Below, piece by piece: positions 28,686 through 38,939 of a DNA stretch of 64,000 bases. A program made the translations under genes and the position numbers. Below the pieces are notes generated by a model. It did no database searches. It saw only the letters and a list, made by a program, of their open reading frames with translations, and was not told the origin of the DNA. This DNA is from Streptomyces marispadix (GTDB taxonomy: Bacteria > Actinomycetota > Actinomycetes > Streptomycetales > Streptomycetaceae): the NCBI RefSeq assembly GCF_022524345.1, contig NZ_JAKWJU010000002.1, positions 5,184,501-5,248,500 of the forward strand, read 5' to 3'. How positions within the stretch are numbered: the stretch's first letter is position 1; every line of letters starts with the position of its first letter.

Positions 28686-29488
28686 GCGGCGCACGCGTGC
28701 GCGCGACCCGAAAGGGCACGGCACGGCGCCGCGACGACATCCTCCGCGAGGTGCTCGCGGGCAACGGTGAGATATCCGAACTCGCCGCCCGCTTCGGCAT
28801 CTCCGTCTCCACCGTCCGCCGCGATCTGCAACAGCTCGCGGGCGACGGGCACATCCACCGCACCTACGGGGGTGCCGTCGCGGGCGGGCGCTCCGCCGAA
28901 CTCACCCTGGACGAGAAGGAGTCGGGCAACCGCGCCCAGAAGGACGCCATCGCACGGGCCGCCGCCGAGCGCGTCTGCGAAGGCGACGTGATCCTGATCG
29001 ACGCGGGTACGACGACGGGGCGGCTGGCACGGGCGCTGAAGGGGCGGGGCGGGCTCACCGTCGTCACCAACTCCACCATCGCTCTGGGACATCTCGCCGA
29101 GGAGCAGGGCATCGAACTCGTGGTCCTCGGCGGGCGGGTACGCCGTCCGAACGGTGCGATCCTCGGCCCCGAGGGAGAGGAGACGCTGCGGCGGCTCACC
29201 CCCGATCTGGTCTTCCTCGGCGCCGACGGGCTGCACGCCCGCGACGGTCTCTCGTGCCCAAGCCTCGAACAGGCCCATTCCAAGGAGCTGATGGCGGCGC
29301 GCGGACGTGAGGCGGTCGTGCTCGCGGACTCCTCCAAGCTGGGCGGCAGTCCCTTTCCGTACCACGCGCGTCCCGGGGGTCGTTGGACGCTCATGACGGA
29401 TGAGGACGCGGACCCTGGGGAGGTGTCGCGGTTCGCGGCGGACGGGACCTGCGAGGTCGTGACCGTGAGCGTGACCGCGGCTGCCTAG
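28682..29488 (+). CDS. DeoR/GlpR-family transcriptional regulator
   Basis: A 268-residue repressor-type protein. The N-terminal winged helix-turn-helix reads ELAARFGISVSTVRRDLQQL (about residues 35-54), then HRTYGGAV, the DeoR wing. The effector domain has LIDAGTTTGRLARAL, NSTIALGHLAE and FLGADGLH, the sugar-phosphate-binding (DeoRC) signature. TTG 28682 overlaps the MFS stop and has GGAGG 7 nt upstream. As last gene of the operon it probably controls it in response to a phosphorylated intermediate; the inverted repeat at 24400 is a possible operator. Confidence 0.92.
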   Translation: MSGARVRATRKGTARRRDDILREVLAGNGEISELAARFGISVSTVRRDLQQLAGDGHIHRTYGGAVAGGRSAELTLDEKESGNRAQKDAIARAAAERVCEGDVILIDAGTTTGRLARALKGRGGLTVVTNSTIALGHLAEEQGIELVVLGGRVRRPNGAILGPEGEETLRRLTPDLVFLGADGLHARDGLSCPSLEQAHSKELMAARGREAVVLADSSKLGGSPFPYHARPGGRWTLMTDEDADPGEVSRFAADGTCEVVTVSVTAAA

Positions 29489-29747
29489 TCCGGCAAGTAC
29501 GTGCGCCGCTTCTCCTCGTGTCGAAGGCCCGCTTCGGGTGTTCCAAGTCCCGCTTCTCGTCGCGTGGTTGTGTGGTTCTGTCCCTGTCGTATTCCTGCCT
29601 TCGGCCTTGTTCACTCCAACGGCCGGGCGCTCGGCGTGAGTCGAGGGCGCGTGCGGGGGCGCTTTCCCTTGAGAGCCTGTCGTCGTTGATCGACTGCGCT
29701 CTACGGTCGGGGAGTTCAGATCGGCCGAGGTGGACGGTGCGTGTCGG

Positions 29748-32700
29748 ATGACGGGAACGGTGCCGGCGGAGCAGGCGCTGGTGCGGATCTGCGATCCGGC
29801 GGGGCGGCCCCGGGGGACGGGCTTCGTCGCTGACGGCAGGGGCACCGTGATCACCAGCCACGAGGCGGTGGACGGGCTGGACCGCCTCGTCGTGTACGCC
29901 CGTGAAGCGGGCGGTCTGCGGGTGGAGTCGGGCTGGGTCACGCCCCTGCCCGAGTGGGACCTCGCGCTCATCCGTACGGACGGGCTCGGCGTCGCGCCGC
30001 TGCTCATCGGCTCGGACCGGGCGGGCGCGGCAGCCCCGACGCCCGTGCAGATCCTCACGCTGCGGGGCGAGTCGGAAGACCAGTCGGGAGGCCGATCGCA
30101 GGGCGAGTCGCAGGGCGTTGCCGGGAGCGGTAGCCGCGCGGATGCCACGCTGACCGGGACCGCCACCGCCGTCACGTACACCTCCGCCGCCCGCCGCCAC
30201 GAACTGGACGGCGGCGCACTGGAGTTGAGCCTCACCACCACCGCCGCTGCTCGCCGGTTCCTCCTGGACCGGACGGCGACGGGATCGCCCGTACTCGACC
30301 CGCGTACAGGAGCTGTCCTCGGGGTGGTGGGCACGGCGCTGCACGTTCAGGGCGGGCGCAGCCTCCCGGACCGTCGTGGCGCCGGGTTCGCCGTTCCGCT
30401 GCGCAGGGCCGGACTCTGGGACCTGGACGGACAGTTGGCGGACACGCTCGCGCACAACGCGGCGACCGTCCCCGGCTTCGGGCCCGACCTCAATCTGGCG
30501 GGGGCCCTGCGGCTGACGGCTGCGACCGTGCGCCCTGCGGCGGCACGTGCGCAGGCCACCGCCGCATGCCATGTGGAACGTCCCGAAGTCACCGGCGCTC
30601 TACGGGAGTTCGGCGAGAGCGGCGCCTCGGTGACGGCGCTGGTGGGCCGCCCCGGGACGGGCCGTACGACCTGTCTGGCCGAGTTCGCCGCGATAAGGGC
30701 CGACGGCGCCCGGCCCGCGCCCACGGTGTGGCTGCGGGGTGCGCAGCTACGCGCAGGCGACGGCAGCGTACGGGAGGCACTGGGACGGGCGTTGAGGCAG
30801 GCGTCGAGGCAGATGTCGAAGCAGGTCTCGAAGCAGGACGTGTCCGATCAGGGCGGTCCGGACTCGGCGGTTGTGGAATCCGGAGCGCCGAGTGCCGATG
30901 GACCGGACGACTCTCCGTGCGCGGATGTGGTGTCCCGGCTGGCCCGCGAGGCGCGGCGCCCACTGCTGGTGCTGCTCGACGCTCCCGAGGAGATGCCCCC
31001 GGCTCTCTGCCGTGACCTGCGCCGGTGGACGGCGGGGACGGCCGGGTGGCTGAGTGCGTCCGGCGCCCGCTTGATCGTCGCCTGCGGTCCCGAACAGTGG
31101 GAGCGGCTGGGCCCGTTGTTCCCCGCAGGAATGCTCTACGACGGGCGGGGCGGTGCTCTCACGCCCGACGCGGAGACCGACGGGCCGCCCCCTTGCGTGA
31201 GGCTCTGTGACCTGCCCGCCGCCGCGGCCGCAGACGCACGCGGACTGTACGGGCTCGGCACGTCCGACCTCGCGGCACCCGACGCCGCGCATCCGCTCGC
31301 GATGCGCATGCTGGCGGAGATCCATGCCGACCAGCACGCAGACCGTATGCGAGGAGACGCCGCACCCTCCGGGCCGGCGGGTCGAGTCGCCCCGCAGCCA
31401 CGGCACTTGAGCAGAGACGCGGTCTTCTCCGCATATCTCGACCTCGTCGCGCTTCGCGTCGCCCGAAGGCTCGACTGCACGGCAACGCCCGTACGAATGC
31501 GGCGACTCGCGGCCCGTACGGCGGGAGCGCTGCACGAGGCCGCGCGCCGCAGCCTCGGCCCGGCGCGAGGGGTCCTGAGCCGGGCCGCGTTCGAGGAGGT
31601 CTTCCCATGGGAGGGCGGCTGGGCGCAGTCAGTGCTCGCGGACGGTGTACTGGAGGCGGCCGGCGGCGAAGTCCGCTTCGCCGACGAGGAGTTCGGCGAG
31701 TGGATGCAGGGCCGCCATCTGGATGTGGACGCGGCGCTCTCGGCGCTCGTGCACGAGCCCGATGAGCGCGGGGGCGGCGCTCTCGTCCCCAGAGAGCGGA
31801 TCGGACCCGTCGTACATGCGCTTGTGCTCTGCGGTGCGCTGGAAGGCGCCGGAGCGCTGGAGCGGCGGCTGCGTCCGCTGGCCGACATGATCACCTCCAC
31901 CCGGCCGGACAAGCGGCCCGGCACCCCCTCCGGCACCGGCACCGATGACCCCGGCCGTGGGCCCGGCCCGGGAAGCGAGGCCCGCTGGTGGGCACGCCGT
32001 CTGCTGCGGGACACGCTGCTGCGCGTCCCCGACGCCCGCCCCCACTACGGACTGCTGCGTGGGCTCGCGGAGCACTTCGGCGCCCAACCCCCTGGGGCGG
32101 CGGCGGAGTTCGGACCGTCGTTCTGGAGGCGCCTGGCGCTGCCGATCGCGCAGCGCACGGGTCTGCTGCGGCTGCTGCTCCCCGCCGACGCACCGCCTGG
32201 AGCCGGCGGAGCCGGACCCGACGGGCGCTACCTCGACGTGGTCGGCGAGCTGCTGACCGAGGAGCCGGAGACCGTACTGCCGCTGCTGTGCGGCTGGTTC
32301 ACCGACCGCAGGCCGCTGACGGGGCTCCGGGAAGCCGAACCGTGCGGCGGCCCCCACGGCCGAGGAGATGCGGACGCGGAGGCGCCTCGGGCCACGGTCG
32401 CCTCTGCCGCTCAGGCTCTGCTGTACGCCCATCGCAGGCAGGCAGGCGACATGCTGCTGGACCTGCTCACCGACGCATGCCATCCGCGGGCCGACGAACT
32501 CCTCGACGACCTCGCACAGGAGGAGCCCTCCGCGCTGTGCCGTGCCGTCGACCGCTGGGCGAACCACGCGGCGTCGCTGCGGCGGACGGCCGCCGCCGAG
32601 TACGGGCCGCTGATGGTGCGGCAGACACGCTCCGACACCGACCGCAGACATCTGGAACGGGCGGCGCACGCCCTGCTGCGCGTCCCCGGCAGCACCGCCA

Positions 32701-33773
32701 CGCACGGTCCTTCGGCCATGGCGATGCTGCTACGGCTGCGGCAGCAGGCACCGGAGCTCCGGCCAGACGCACAGGGGCCGTCGTCCGCATCGTCGGCCGC
32801 CGCCCGACCGGCAGCGGACACCCGCCAGCCGGAAGGGTCTCGGCTGCCGGAAGGGTCTCGCCCGCCGGAAGGGACGGCGGAAGGGGACCGTGAACTCGGC
32901 ACCGCACTCGGCCTCCTCGCCGCCACCGGCGCGGTGGAGCTGGCGGACGCCCTCACAGACGAGATCGAGCACCGGCCCGAACGCGCCCTCGCGGCTTTCC
33001 GTTCATGGCTGTGCGCACAGCCCGGCGGCGGCGCTCGGCACCTCACCGCAGTGCTCGCGGCCGTGCGCATCCCGCGGCTGGCCGTATCTGCCGCCGAAGT
33101 GGTGCGCGAATACGCGGAGTTGCGGCCGGAGACCGCCGGGGATGCGCTGGCCGCGTTCGTACGGGGCAGAATCGCGCGCCGCCCTCGGCAGTGCTGCCCG
33201 GCGCTTCAGTCGCTTACCGACGCGCTGCTGTGCACGCCGTATGCGCCGCTGCGGGCAGCGCTCGCGCGGGCGCTGGGAGCCCTGGGCGGGCCGGTGGCGG
33301 AGGAGCTGCTGAGCGTGCTGCTCGTGGGGGAGCGCGATCCGGGGGTGCTCGACGCGGCGCTGGAGGCGGTGGCGCGTCGGGGCGAGGGGGAGTCCGACGC
33401 GGACGGCCCGGGGGCTCATGCTGCCCGTACGGGCCAGACCGCCCGGATCGTGCGGCAGCTCGGGCTGCTCATGGCACGTACCCCGGAGGAAGCGGCACGC
33501 TTCGAACGCCGCGTGGCCGAGCTGTCCCGGGAGGTCCCGGGCTTCGCCCGCGCGCTGCGAAGCGGGCCGGAGGGCTTCGGCAGCGGCGGCGGCGACGGGA
33601 GCCACAGCGCCGCGCGCGAATCCGGTGCTGCCGCCGTCGCGCCTCACACCTCGGCGGCGCCCAGCGCCTCGCTCGCCGCCGGTGCCCGGACCGGCGCAGC
33701 GGGCGCCGCGGCCCCCGGCGCACCGTCCCCGGGGGGACCGGCCCGGCCCCGGGTCCCGTGCGTGAGCCGCTGA
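29748..33773 (+). CDS. Large trypsin-like domain plus NTPase protein
   Basis: A 1341-residue protein. Residues 1-215 are trypsin-like: His38 in VITSHEAVDG and Asp71 in PEWDLALIRT occupy the catalytic positions. The nucleophile motif reads TATGSPVLD (about 177-185) where GxSGxPV is expected, so the Ser appears replaced by Thr. An NTPase follows, with Walker A GRPGTGRTT (about 300-308) and Walker B-like LLVLLDAPEEM (about 406-416). The rest, to about 1290, is helical and Ala/Leu/Arg-rich, plausibly repeat-forming. This layout resembles STAND-like regulatory or conflict proteins, but the role is unknown. ATG 29748 is preferred; GTG 29730 is possible. Ribosome sites are weak for both. Confidence 0.75.
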   Translation: MTGTVPAEQALVRICDPAGRPRGTGFVADGRGTVITSHEAVDGLDRLVVYAREAGGLRVESGWVTPLPEWDLALIRTDGLGVAPLLIGSDRAGAAAPTPVQILTLRGESEDQSGGRSQGESQGVAGSGSRADATLTGTATAVTYTSAARRHELDGGALELSLTTTAAARRFLLDRTATGSPVLDPRTGAVLGVVGTALHVQGGRSLPDRRGAGFAVPLRRAGLWDLDGQLADTLAHNAATVPGFGPDLNLAGALRLTAATVRPAAARAQATAACHVERPEVTGALREFGESGASVTALVGRPGTGRTTCLAEFAAIRADGARPAPTVWLRGAQLRAGDGSVREALGRALRQASRQMSKQVSKQDVSDQGGPDSAVVESGAPSADGPDDSPCADVVSRLAREARRPLLVLLDAPEEMPPALCRDLRRWTAGTAGWLSASGARLIVACGPEQWERLGPLFPAGMLYDGRGGALTPDAETDGPPPCVRLCDLPAAAAADARGLYGLGTSDLAAPDAAHPLAMRMLAEIHADQHADRMRGDAAPSGPAGRVAPQPRHLSRDAVFSAYLDLVALRVARRLDCTATPVRMRRLAARTAGALHEAARRSLGPARGVLSRAAFEEVFPWEGGWAQSVLADGVLEAAGGEVRFADEEFGEWMQGRHLDVDAALSALVHEPDERGGGALVPRERIGPVVHALVLCGALEGAGALERRLRPLADMITSTRPDKRPGTPSGTGTDDPGRGPGPGSEARWWARRLLRDTLLRVPDARPHYGLLRGLAEHFGAQPPGAAAEFGPSFWRRLALPIAQRTGLLRLLLPADAPPGAGGAGPDGRYLDVVGELLTEEPETVLPLLCGWFTDRRPLTGLREAEPCGGPHGRGDADAEAPRATVASAAQALLYAHRRQAGDMLLDLLTDACHPRADELLDDLAQEEPSALCRAVDRWANHAASLRRTAAAEYGPLMVRQTRSDTDRRHLERAAHALLRVPGSTATHGPSAMAMLLRLRQQAPELRPDAQGPSSASSAAARPAADTRQPEGSRLPEGSRPPEGTAEGDRELGTALGLLAATGAVELADALTDEIEHRPERALAAFRSWLCAQPGGGARHLTAVLAAVRIPRLAVSAAEVVREYAELRPETAGDALAAFVRGRIARRPRQCCPALQSLTDALLCTPYAPLRAALARALGALGGPVAEELLSVLLVGERDPGVLDAALEAVARRGEGESDADGPGAHAARTGQTARIVRQLGLLMARTPEEAARFERRVAELSREVPGFARALRSGPEGFGSGGGDGSHSAARESGAAAVAPHTSAAPSASLAAGARTGAAGAAAPGAPSPGGPARPRVPCVSR

Positions 33774-33836
33774 GCAGCATGGCACCCTTGGACCCGGCGG
33801 AACCATCGGCCCATCGGCATCGGCGAGGAGCAGGAC

Positions 33837-34796
33837 GTGCAGCGCTGGCGTGGCTTGGAGGACATCCCGGAGGGGTGGGGGCGCAGCGCCGTCACCATCG
33901 GCTCGTACGACGGGGTGCACCGCGGGCACCAGCTCATCATCGACCGCACCGTGGCACGCGCCCGTGAACTGGGCGTGCCCGCAGTGGTCGTCACCTTCGA
34001 CCCGCACCCGAGCGAGGTCGTACGTCCCGGAAGCCACCCTCCGCTGCTCGCCCCTCATCCGCGCCGCGCGGAGATCATGGCGGAGCTGGGCGTGGACGCG
34101 GTGCTGGTGCTGCCCTTCACCGCCGAGTTCTCGAAGCTCACCCCGGCCGACTTCGTGGCGAAGGTTCTCGTCGACAAGTTGCACGCGTGCGCCGTCGTGG
34201 AGGGGCCCAACTTCCGCTTCGGGCACAAGGCGGCGGGCGATGTGGCCTTCCTCACCGAGCTGGGCGAGACATACGACTACGAGGTCGTGGTGGTCGACCT
34301 GTATGTGCGCGGCGCGGCCGGCGGCGGCGAGCCCTTCTCCTCGACGCTGGTGCGGCGCCTGGTCGCGGAGGGCGACATGGAGGGCGCGGCGGAGGTGCTG
34401 GGCCGACCGCACCGGGTCGAGGGCGTAGTCGTACGCGGTGCGCAGCGCGGCCGTCAACTGGGCTACCCCACCGCGAACGTGGAGACCGTGCCGCACACCG
34501 CGGTGCCCGCCGACGGCGTCTACGCGGGCTGGCTGAACGCCGACGGCGAGCGGATGCCCGCGGCGATCTCCGTAGGCACCAACCCGCAGTTCGACGGGAC
34601 CGAGCGGACCGTCGAGGCGTATGCGATCGACCGCGTGGACCTGGACCTGTACGGGAAGCACGTGTCGGTCGACTTCCTCCAGTACATCCGCGGCCAGGAG
34701 AAGTTCGACACCCTGGACGCCCTGATGGAGCGGATGGCCGGGGACGTCGACCGCTGCCGTGCGCTGGTGGCCCAGGCGGAGGGCAACGCAGGCTGA
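33837..34796 (+). CDS. ribF: Bifunctional riboflavin kinase/FAD synthetase
   Basis: A 319-residue enzyme that makes FMN from riboflavin and then FAD. The N-terminal nucleotidyltransferase domain has GSYDGVHRGHQLIID (HxGH type), VVTFDPHPSEVV and the segment VEGPNFRFGHKAAGD. The C-terminal kinase domain has GRQLGYPTANVE and the metal/ATP region before YGKHVSVDFLQYIR. GTG 33837 has GAGGAG 6 nt upstream. It follows the trypsin/NTPase gene by 63 bp and is convergent with the EspI-like gene, with a hairpin between. Confidence 0.96.
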   Translation: MQRWRGLEDIPEGWGRSAVTIGSYDGVHRGHQLIIDRTVARARELGVPAVVVTFDPHPSEVVRPGSHPPLLAPHPRRAEIMAELGVDAVLVLPFTAEFSKLTPADFVAKVLVDKLHACAVVEGPNFRFGHKAAGDVAFLTELGETYDYEVVVVDLYVRGAAGGGEPFSSTLVRRLVAEGDMEGAAEVLGRPHRVEGVVVRGAQRGRQLGYPTANVETVPHTAVPADGVYAGWLNADGERMPAAISVGTNPQFDGTERTVEAYAIDRVDLDLYGKHVSVDFLQYIRGQEKFDTLDALMERMAGDVDRCRALVAQAEGNAG

Positions 34797-34897
34797 GGCC
34801 GGGCGGCGCGGCACCGCGCGTGCGTGCGGGGCCGCGTACACGTGCGTGTGCGCCCGGGATTCACGGGCGTAAGGCGAGGCCGCGAGCGAAAGGGGAG

Positions 34898-34928
34898 GGC
34901 CGGGCACGGTGCGGACACCGGCCCGGCC
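34898..34928. terminator. Hairpin between convergent ribF and the EspI-like gene
   Basis: GGCCGGGC-a-CGGTG / CACCG-GCCCGGCC, a 13-bp stem with one bulged A and a 4-nt loop. It is placed to stop transcription from either side. Confidence 0.65.
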
Positions 34929-34982
34929 ACTCGATCGTGTCGACCCGCTGCCTAGCCGACCGTCACTGCTTCCTCGCGATCG

Positions 34983-37900
34983 TCAGCGTTGCGGCGGCAC
35001 CTGCCCCGGGGGCTGCTGCGGCCAGCCGCCACCGCCCTGCTGCGGATACGGCTGCTGACCTGGCTGGGGCTGTTGCTGCTGCGGGATCGGCTGCTGACCG
35101 TAGGGCTGCTGCGGAGGCTGGCCCTGCTGACCCGGCAGCGGCGGCGCCATCTGCGCGGGCGGATTGTTGCCGTTACCCGACCACAGGCCCTGCTCCTGCT
35201 GCTGACGTGCGAAGTCCTCGGCGATGAGAGCCGAGAGGTTGAAGTACGCCTCGCGCGTCTTGGGGCGCATCATGTCCAGGTCCAACTCGGCACCGGCGGA
35301 GAGATGTTCGTCGAACGGGATGGTGACGACACCGCGGCAGCGCGTCTGGAAGTGGGCCACGATGTCCTCGACCTTGATCATCTTGCCGGTCTCGCGGACA
35401 CCGGAGATGACGGTGATGCTGCGCTGCACGAGATCCCCGTAGCCGTGCGCCGACAGCCAGTCGAGCGTCGTGCTCGCACTGCTGGCACCGTCCACGGACG
35501 GCGTGGAGATGATGACCAACTGGTCGGCGAGGTCGAGGACTCCACGCATCGCCGAGTACAGCAGGCCCGTGCCGGAGTCGGTGAGGATGATCGGGTACTG
35601 CCTGCCGAGGATGTCGATGACCCTGCGGTAGTCGTCGTCGTTGAAGGTCGTGGAGACGGCCGGGTCGACGTCGTTCGCCAGGATCTCCAGCCCGGACGCC
35701 GCCTGCGAGGTGAAGCGGCGGATGTCCATGTAGCTGTTGAGATACGGGATCGCCGTCACCAGGTCGCGGATCGTCGCACCCGTCTCGCGCCGCACACGAC
35801 GGCCGAGGGTGCCCGCGTCCGGGTTCGCGTCGATCGCGATGACCTTGTCCTGCCGCTCCAGCGCCAGCGTCGAACCGAGCGCCGTGGTGGTCGTCGTCTT
35901 GCCCACGCCGCCCTTGAGGCTGATCACCGCGATGCGGTAGCAGGACAGTACGGGCGTACGGATCAGCCCGAGCTTCCGTTCGCGCTCGGCCTCCTCCTTC
36001 TTGCCGCCGAAGCGGAACTTGCCGCCCAGCGCCGGATTCTGCGAACGCGGCTTCTTGCGGTTGTTGACCAGCCGGTCCGACGAGAGCTCCACCGCGGCCG
36101 TGTAACCGAGAGGGTTACCGCCCTGGCCCTGGCGCCGCGCGTCTTCGGCGGGCGTCTGTCCGGGCGCCATCGCACCGGGGTCGACGCCGGGGCCCTGGGG
36201 CGCCGGGCCTGCGGGGCCTGCCGGTCCCGTCGGCCCTGCCGGGCCCGGCTGCTGCTGCGCGGGCTGGTACGGCTGCGCCTGCTGGGGCTGGGGCTGTCCC
36301 TGTTGGGGGTAGCCGTAGCCCTGTTGGGGTTGGGTTTGCTGGGGCTGCTGTTGTTGTGGGGCGGGGTAGGGCTGTTGCTGTGCGGGCTGGGGGTAGCCGT
36401 AACCGGCCTGTTGGGCCTGGGGGTTGGGTGCGGCCTGTTGCTGTGGCGGCTGCGCCTGCTGGGGCTGGGGCTGTCCCTGTTGGGGGTAGCCGTAGCCCTG
36501 TTGGGGTTGGGTTTGCTGGGGCTGTTGCTGTTGTGGGGCGGGGTAGGGCTGTTGCTGTGCGGGCTGGGGGTAGCCGTAACCGGCCTGTTGGGCCTGGGGG
36601 TTGGGTGCGGCCTGTTGCTGTGGCGGCTGCGCCTGCTGGGGCTGGGGCTGTCCCTGCTGCGGATAGCCGTAACCCGGCTGCGCGGGCTGCTGCCCCTGCC
36701 AGGCAGGCTGCTGCTGCGCGGGCTGCGGGTAGCCGTAACCGGCCTGCTGGGCCTGCGGGTTGGGGGCCGCTTGCTGCTGTGGCGGCGGCGTCTGCCCCTG
36801 CCCCTGCGCCTGCCCCGTCTGTGGGGGCTGCTGACCCTGCTGGGGCTGCGCCTCAGGCTGCGGCTGGGCCCCGGCCTGCTGCGGATAGCCGTACCCGTAC
36901 GGCTGCTGCGGCGCCTGTGACTGCTGCGAAGCAGGGGCGGCGGCATCCGCGGGCGGGTTGGCCGCTACGGGCGCACCGTCGGGCGCGGACGTGGCGGGCT
37001 GGAAGTCCGGTGGCAGAGGCGGCAGTTCGGTGGACTGTGCCGAGCCCTCGGACGCCGGAGCCGACCAGGGTCCGCCCTGCTGGGGGAGGGGCGCCGGCTG
37101 TGCCGGGCTCTCCTCGGGCTGCGGTGCGGAGTCGGTCGTGGTGCTGCTCGCGCTCTCGTCCGGGGAGGCATCACCCTCCGCGCCGGTGCCTGCCGAAGCC
37201 GAGCCGTCCGAGTCCCAGTCGCTCGAAGCCGAGTCGTCCGGACCCTCGTCCACAGAGGCCGAGTCCGCCGTGGGCTCCTCCGCAGTAGGCAGCCCCCTGC
37301 CGAACGTACGCGGGTCCTCGGGAGGGTCTTCGCTGCCGTCGGCCTCAGAACTCGCGGCCTGCGACGCCGTGTTCGTGCCGTCCGTCGCCGAGGAGGCGGG
37401 CAGCGGTGCGTCGTCGGCGGACGTGGAGACCTCGCCGGTGTCGTCGGCCGGGGCGTCGGTGCGCGAAGTCTCCGCGACCTCCACGCCTGCCCTGTCGGTT
37501 GCGCCCGGTCCCTCGTTCGAGTGCTCAGAGGCATCCGAAGAGTCCGAAGACTCAGACGAGGAGCCCGAAGTCGCCGAGGAATCCGAAGCGTCCGTGGACG
37601 ATTCCGGAACGGACGGGAAAGAGGGGAAAGAGGGCGGGGAGGGTGCTGCGGCCTGAGACGCAGCCTCCGAAGAACCCTCCGGCTCTTCCGTACGGTCACG
37701 GTCGAGGCCGGCCGAGACGCCCGCGCTCGCGTCACGCCCGTACGACTGCCCGAAGTCGCCGCCCGGCCCGCCGAACCCGCCGACGCGCGGCTCAGGTTCG
37801 GGCGCTTGGGGCTGCTGACCGGCGCTGTCCTGCCGTTCCGTCTGCGGCCGTGGATCTTCCCGCCTCAAGGGGGCGAACATCTGGGTGGCGTCCGACGCGG

Positions 37901-38390
37901 GCGGCGTGGCGAACCCGCTGCCCGGGGTCTCGGGCGGGGTGAACGACGGGCTCTGAGGGCCCTGTTCACGACCCTGTTCACGACCCTGTTCGCGGTCCTG
38001 TTCGCGGTCCTGGTCGCCGGAGAGCGGAGCCTGCGGGAACTGCGGAGGCAGGGGAGGAGGCGTCGACTGCGAAGGGTCCGGAGCGACGGGGCCGGTGCCG
38101 GAATCGGGGCCGGGACCGGCAGGCGGACCGGGGTGTGCGCCCGGAAGCGGTTGCGGCGGGCTCGTACCGGGGAAGGGGGCCGGGGTCGTCGGACCGCTCG
38201 GATTGTCCCCCACGCCGGGGGTGTTGGGGGCGGCGGCACTGTCCGCGTCCTGCGTGTACCAGGCAGGCGGCGTGTAGTCGATGGTGAACTGCCCCGTCGA
38301 CTCCGTGTCGTTCTCGGGCGAATCCGCATCGTATCGATCGGTGTCGGGCCCCGTCCTGCCCCAGCGGATCTCGTCCCGATCGCTGCTCAC
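34983..38390 (-). CDS. ESX-associated MinD/ParA-like ATPase with long Pro/Gln-rich N-terminus (EspI-like)
   Basis: A 1135-residue protein. GTG 38390 with AGGAGG upstream gives the N-terminus [15 protein letters not shown]. Residues 1-530 are acidic Ser/Pro/Thr-rich, and 530-780 are Gln/Pro/Tyr-Gly repeats ([14 protein letters not shown] units). A ParA/MinD domain begins near 815 with the deviant Walker [13 protein letters not shown], then [12 protein letters not shown] and [14 protein letters not shown] Gln/Pro tail closes the protein. This matches EspI of mycobacterial ESX-1, a Pro-rich ATPase reported to modulate secretion; energy sensing or polar positioning is inferred. It is downstream of eccE on the same strand, after a 549-bp gap. 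Confidence 0.85.
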   Translation of the reverse strand: MSSDRDEIRWGRTGPDTDRYDADSPENDTESTGQFTIDYTPPAWYTQDADSAAAPNTPGVGDNPSGPTTPAPFPGTSPPQPLPGAHPGPPAGPGPDSGTGPVAPDPSQSTPPPLPPQFPQAPLSGDQDREQDREQGREQGREQGPQSPSFTPPETPGSGFATPPASDATQMFAPLRREDPRPQTERQDSAGQQPQAPEPEPRVGGFGGPGGDFGQSYGRDASAGVSAGLDRDRTEEPEGSSEAASQAAAPSPPSFPSFPSVPESSTDASDSSATSGSSSESSDSSDASEHSNEGPGATDRAGVEVAETSRTDAPADDTGEVSTSADDAPLPASSATDGTNTASQAASSEADGSEDPPEDPRTFGRGLPTAEEPTADSASVDEGPDDSASSDWDSDGSASAGTGAEGDASPDESASSTTTDSAPQPEESPAQPAPLPQQGGPWSAPASEGSAQSTELPPLPPDFQPATSAPDGAPVAANPPADAAAPASQQSQAPQQPYGYGYPQQAGAQPQPEAQPQQGQQPPQTGQAQGQGQTPPPQQQAAPNPQAQQAGYGYPQPAQQQPAWQGQQPAQPGYGYPQQGQPQPQQAQPPQQQAAPNPQAQQAGYGYPQPAQQQPYPAPQQQQPQQTQPQQGYGYPQQGQPQPQQAQPPQQQAAPNPQAQQAGYGYPQPAQQQPYPAPQQQQPQQTQPQQGYGYPQQGQPQPQQAQPYQPAQQQPGPAGPTGPAGPAGPAPQGPGVDPGAMAPGQTPAEDARRQGQGGNPLGYTAAVELSSDRLVNNRKKPRSQNPALGGKFRFGGKKEEAERERKLGLIRTPVLSCYRIAVISLKGGVGKTTTTTALGSTLALERQDKVIAIDANPDAGTLGRRVRRETGATIRDLVTAIPYLNSYMDIRRFTSQAASGLEILANDVDPAVSTTFNDDDYRRVIDILGRQYPIILTDSGTGLLYSAMRGVLDLADQLVIISTPSVDGASSASTTLDWLSAHGYGDLVQRSITVISGVRETGKMIKVEDIVAHFQTRCRGVVTIPFDEHLSAGAELDLDMMRPKTREAYFNLSALIAEDFARQQQEQGLWSGNGNNPPAQMAPPLPGQQGQPPQQPYGQQPIPQQQQPQPGQQPYPQQGGGGWPQQPPGQVPPQR
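36271..36624 (-). repeat. 177-bp tandem duplication inside the EspI-like gene
   Basis: Two nearly identical 177-bp copies (36271-36447 and 36448-36624) encode the same 59-residue Gln/Pro/Tyr unit; only about two bases differ. A third, diverged copy lies to the right up to about 36790. The two young copies use many CAA Gln codons, whereas the surrounding Gln codons are nearly all CAG. Confidence 0.9.
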
Positions 38391-38769
38391 AATGCCTCCT
38401 GCTGTGTGGTCGCACACCCCGTTTGCTGCGCAGTGACCCAGCCTAATCTCGACAGCTCCGGGCACGGCACTGCGGCCCCTTCCGTGCTCGGTGCCCGGGG
38501 GCCACTTCTGTTCGACACGACCCGACTCAACCAGTCGAAGGTCTCGGTCCAGTCTCGGAGGGCGTGGAGCGGCGGTCAACTTTCCACCGGCGTAGAAGCG
38601 CTGTCGGTCCTGGACCAGGCAGATGTTTTCGTGTAAGGGCGCTTGTCTTTGAGGCAACGTACGGATGACGAGTGTCAGGCGTTACTCAGGGGCCGCCCGA
38701 GGCGCCACGGCGAAAACGAAGAGACGGTCCGCGCTCCGTTCCGTGTGCGCCCCAAGCCCCCGGGGAACT

Positions 38770-38795
38770 CTCCCCGGTGAACTCTCTCCGGGGAG
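38770..38795 (-). terminator. Hairpin downstream of the eccE operon
   Basis: CTCCCCGG / CCGGGGAG with a 10-nt loop, in the 549-bp gap 38391-38939. The same gap holds a direct repeat ATCCGCCTA (about 38837 and 38851). The promoter of the EspI-like gene must lie to the left of the hairpin, but no clear hexamers are seen. Confidence 0.5.
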
Positions 38796-38939
38796 ACGCC
38801 GTTCCGGCGAGAGCCCGCCGAAACCGCCCCCGCAAATCCGCCTACGGCAGATCCGCCTAGCGCGAACTCCCCGCCCGGCCACGGGCGTTCACCCCGGCCG
38901 GGCATCCGCCTCCGCGAGCCCCGCGCACCGCCGTGGCCG

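Noticed and set aside
34989..38636. Several long plus-strand frames opposite the EspI-like gene
   Set aside because: They are Leu/Gly- or Arg-rich translations of the Gln/Pro repeat DNA. The minus-strand frame has the ParA/MinD motifs and a proper start.
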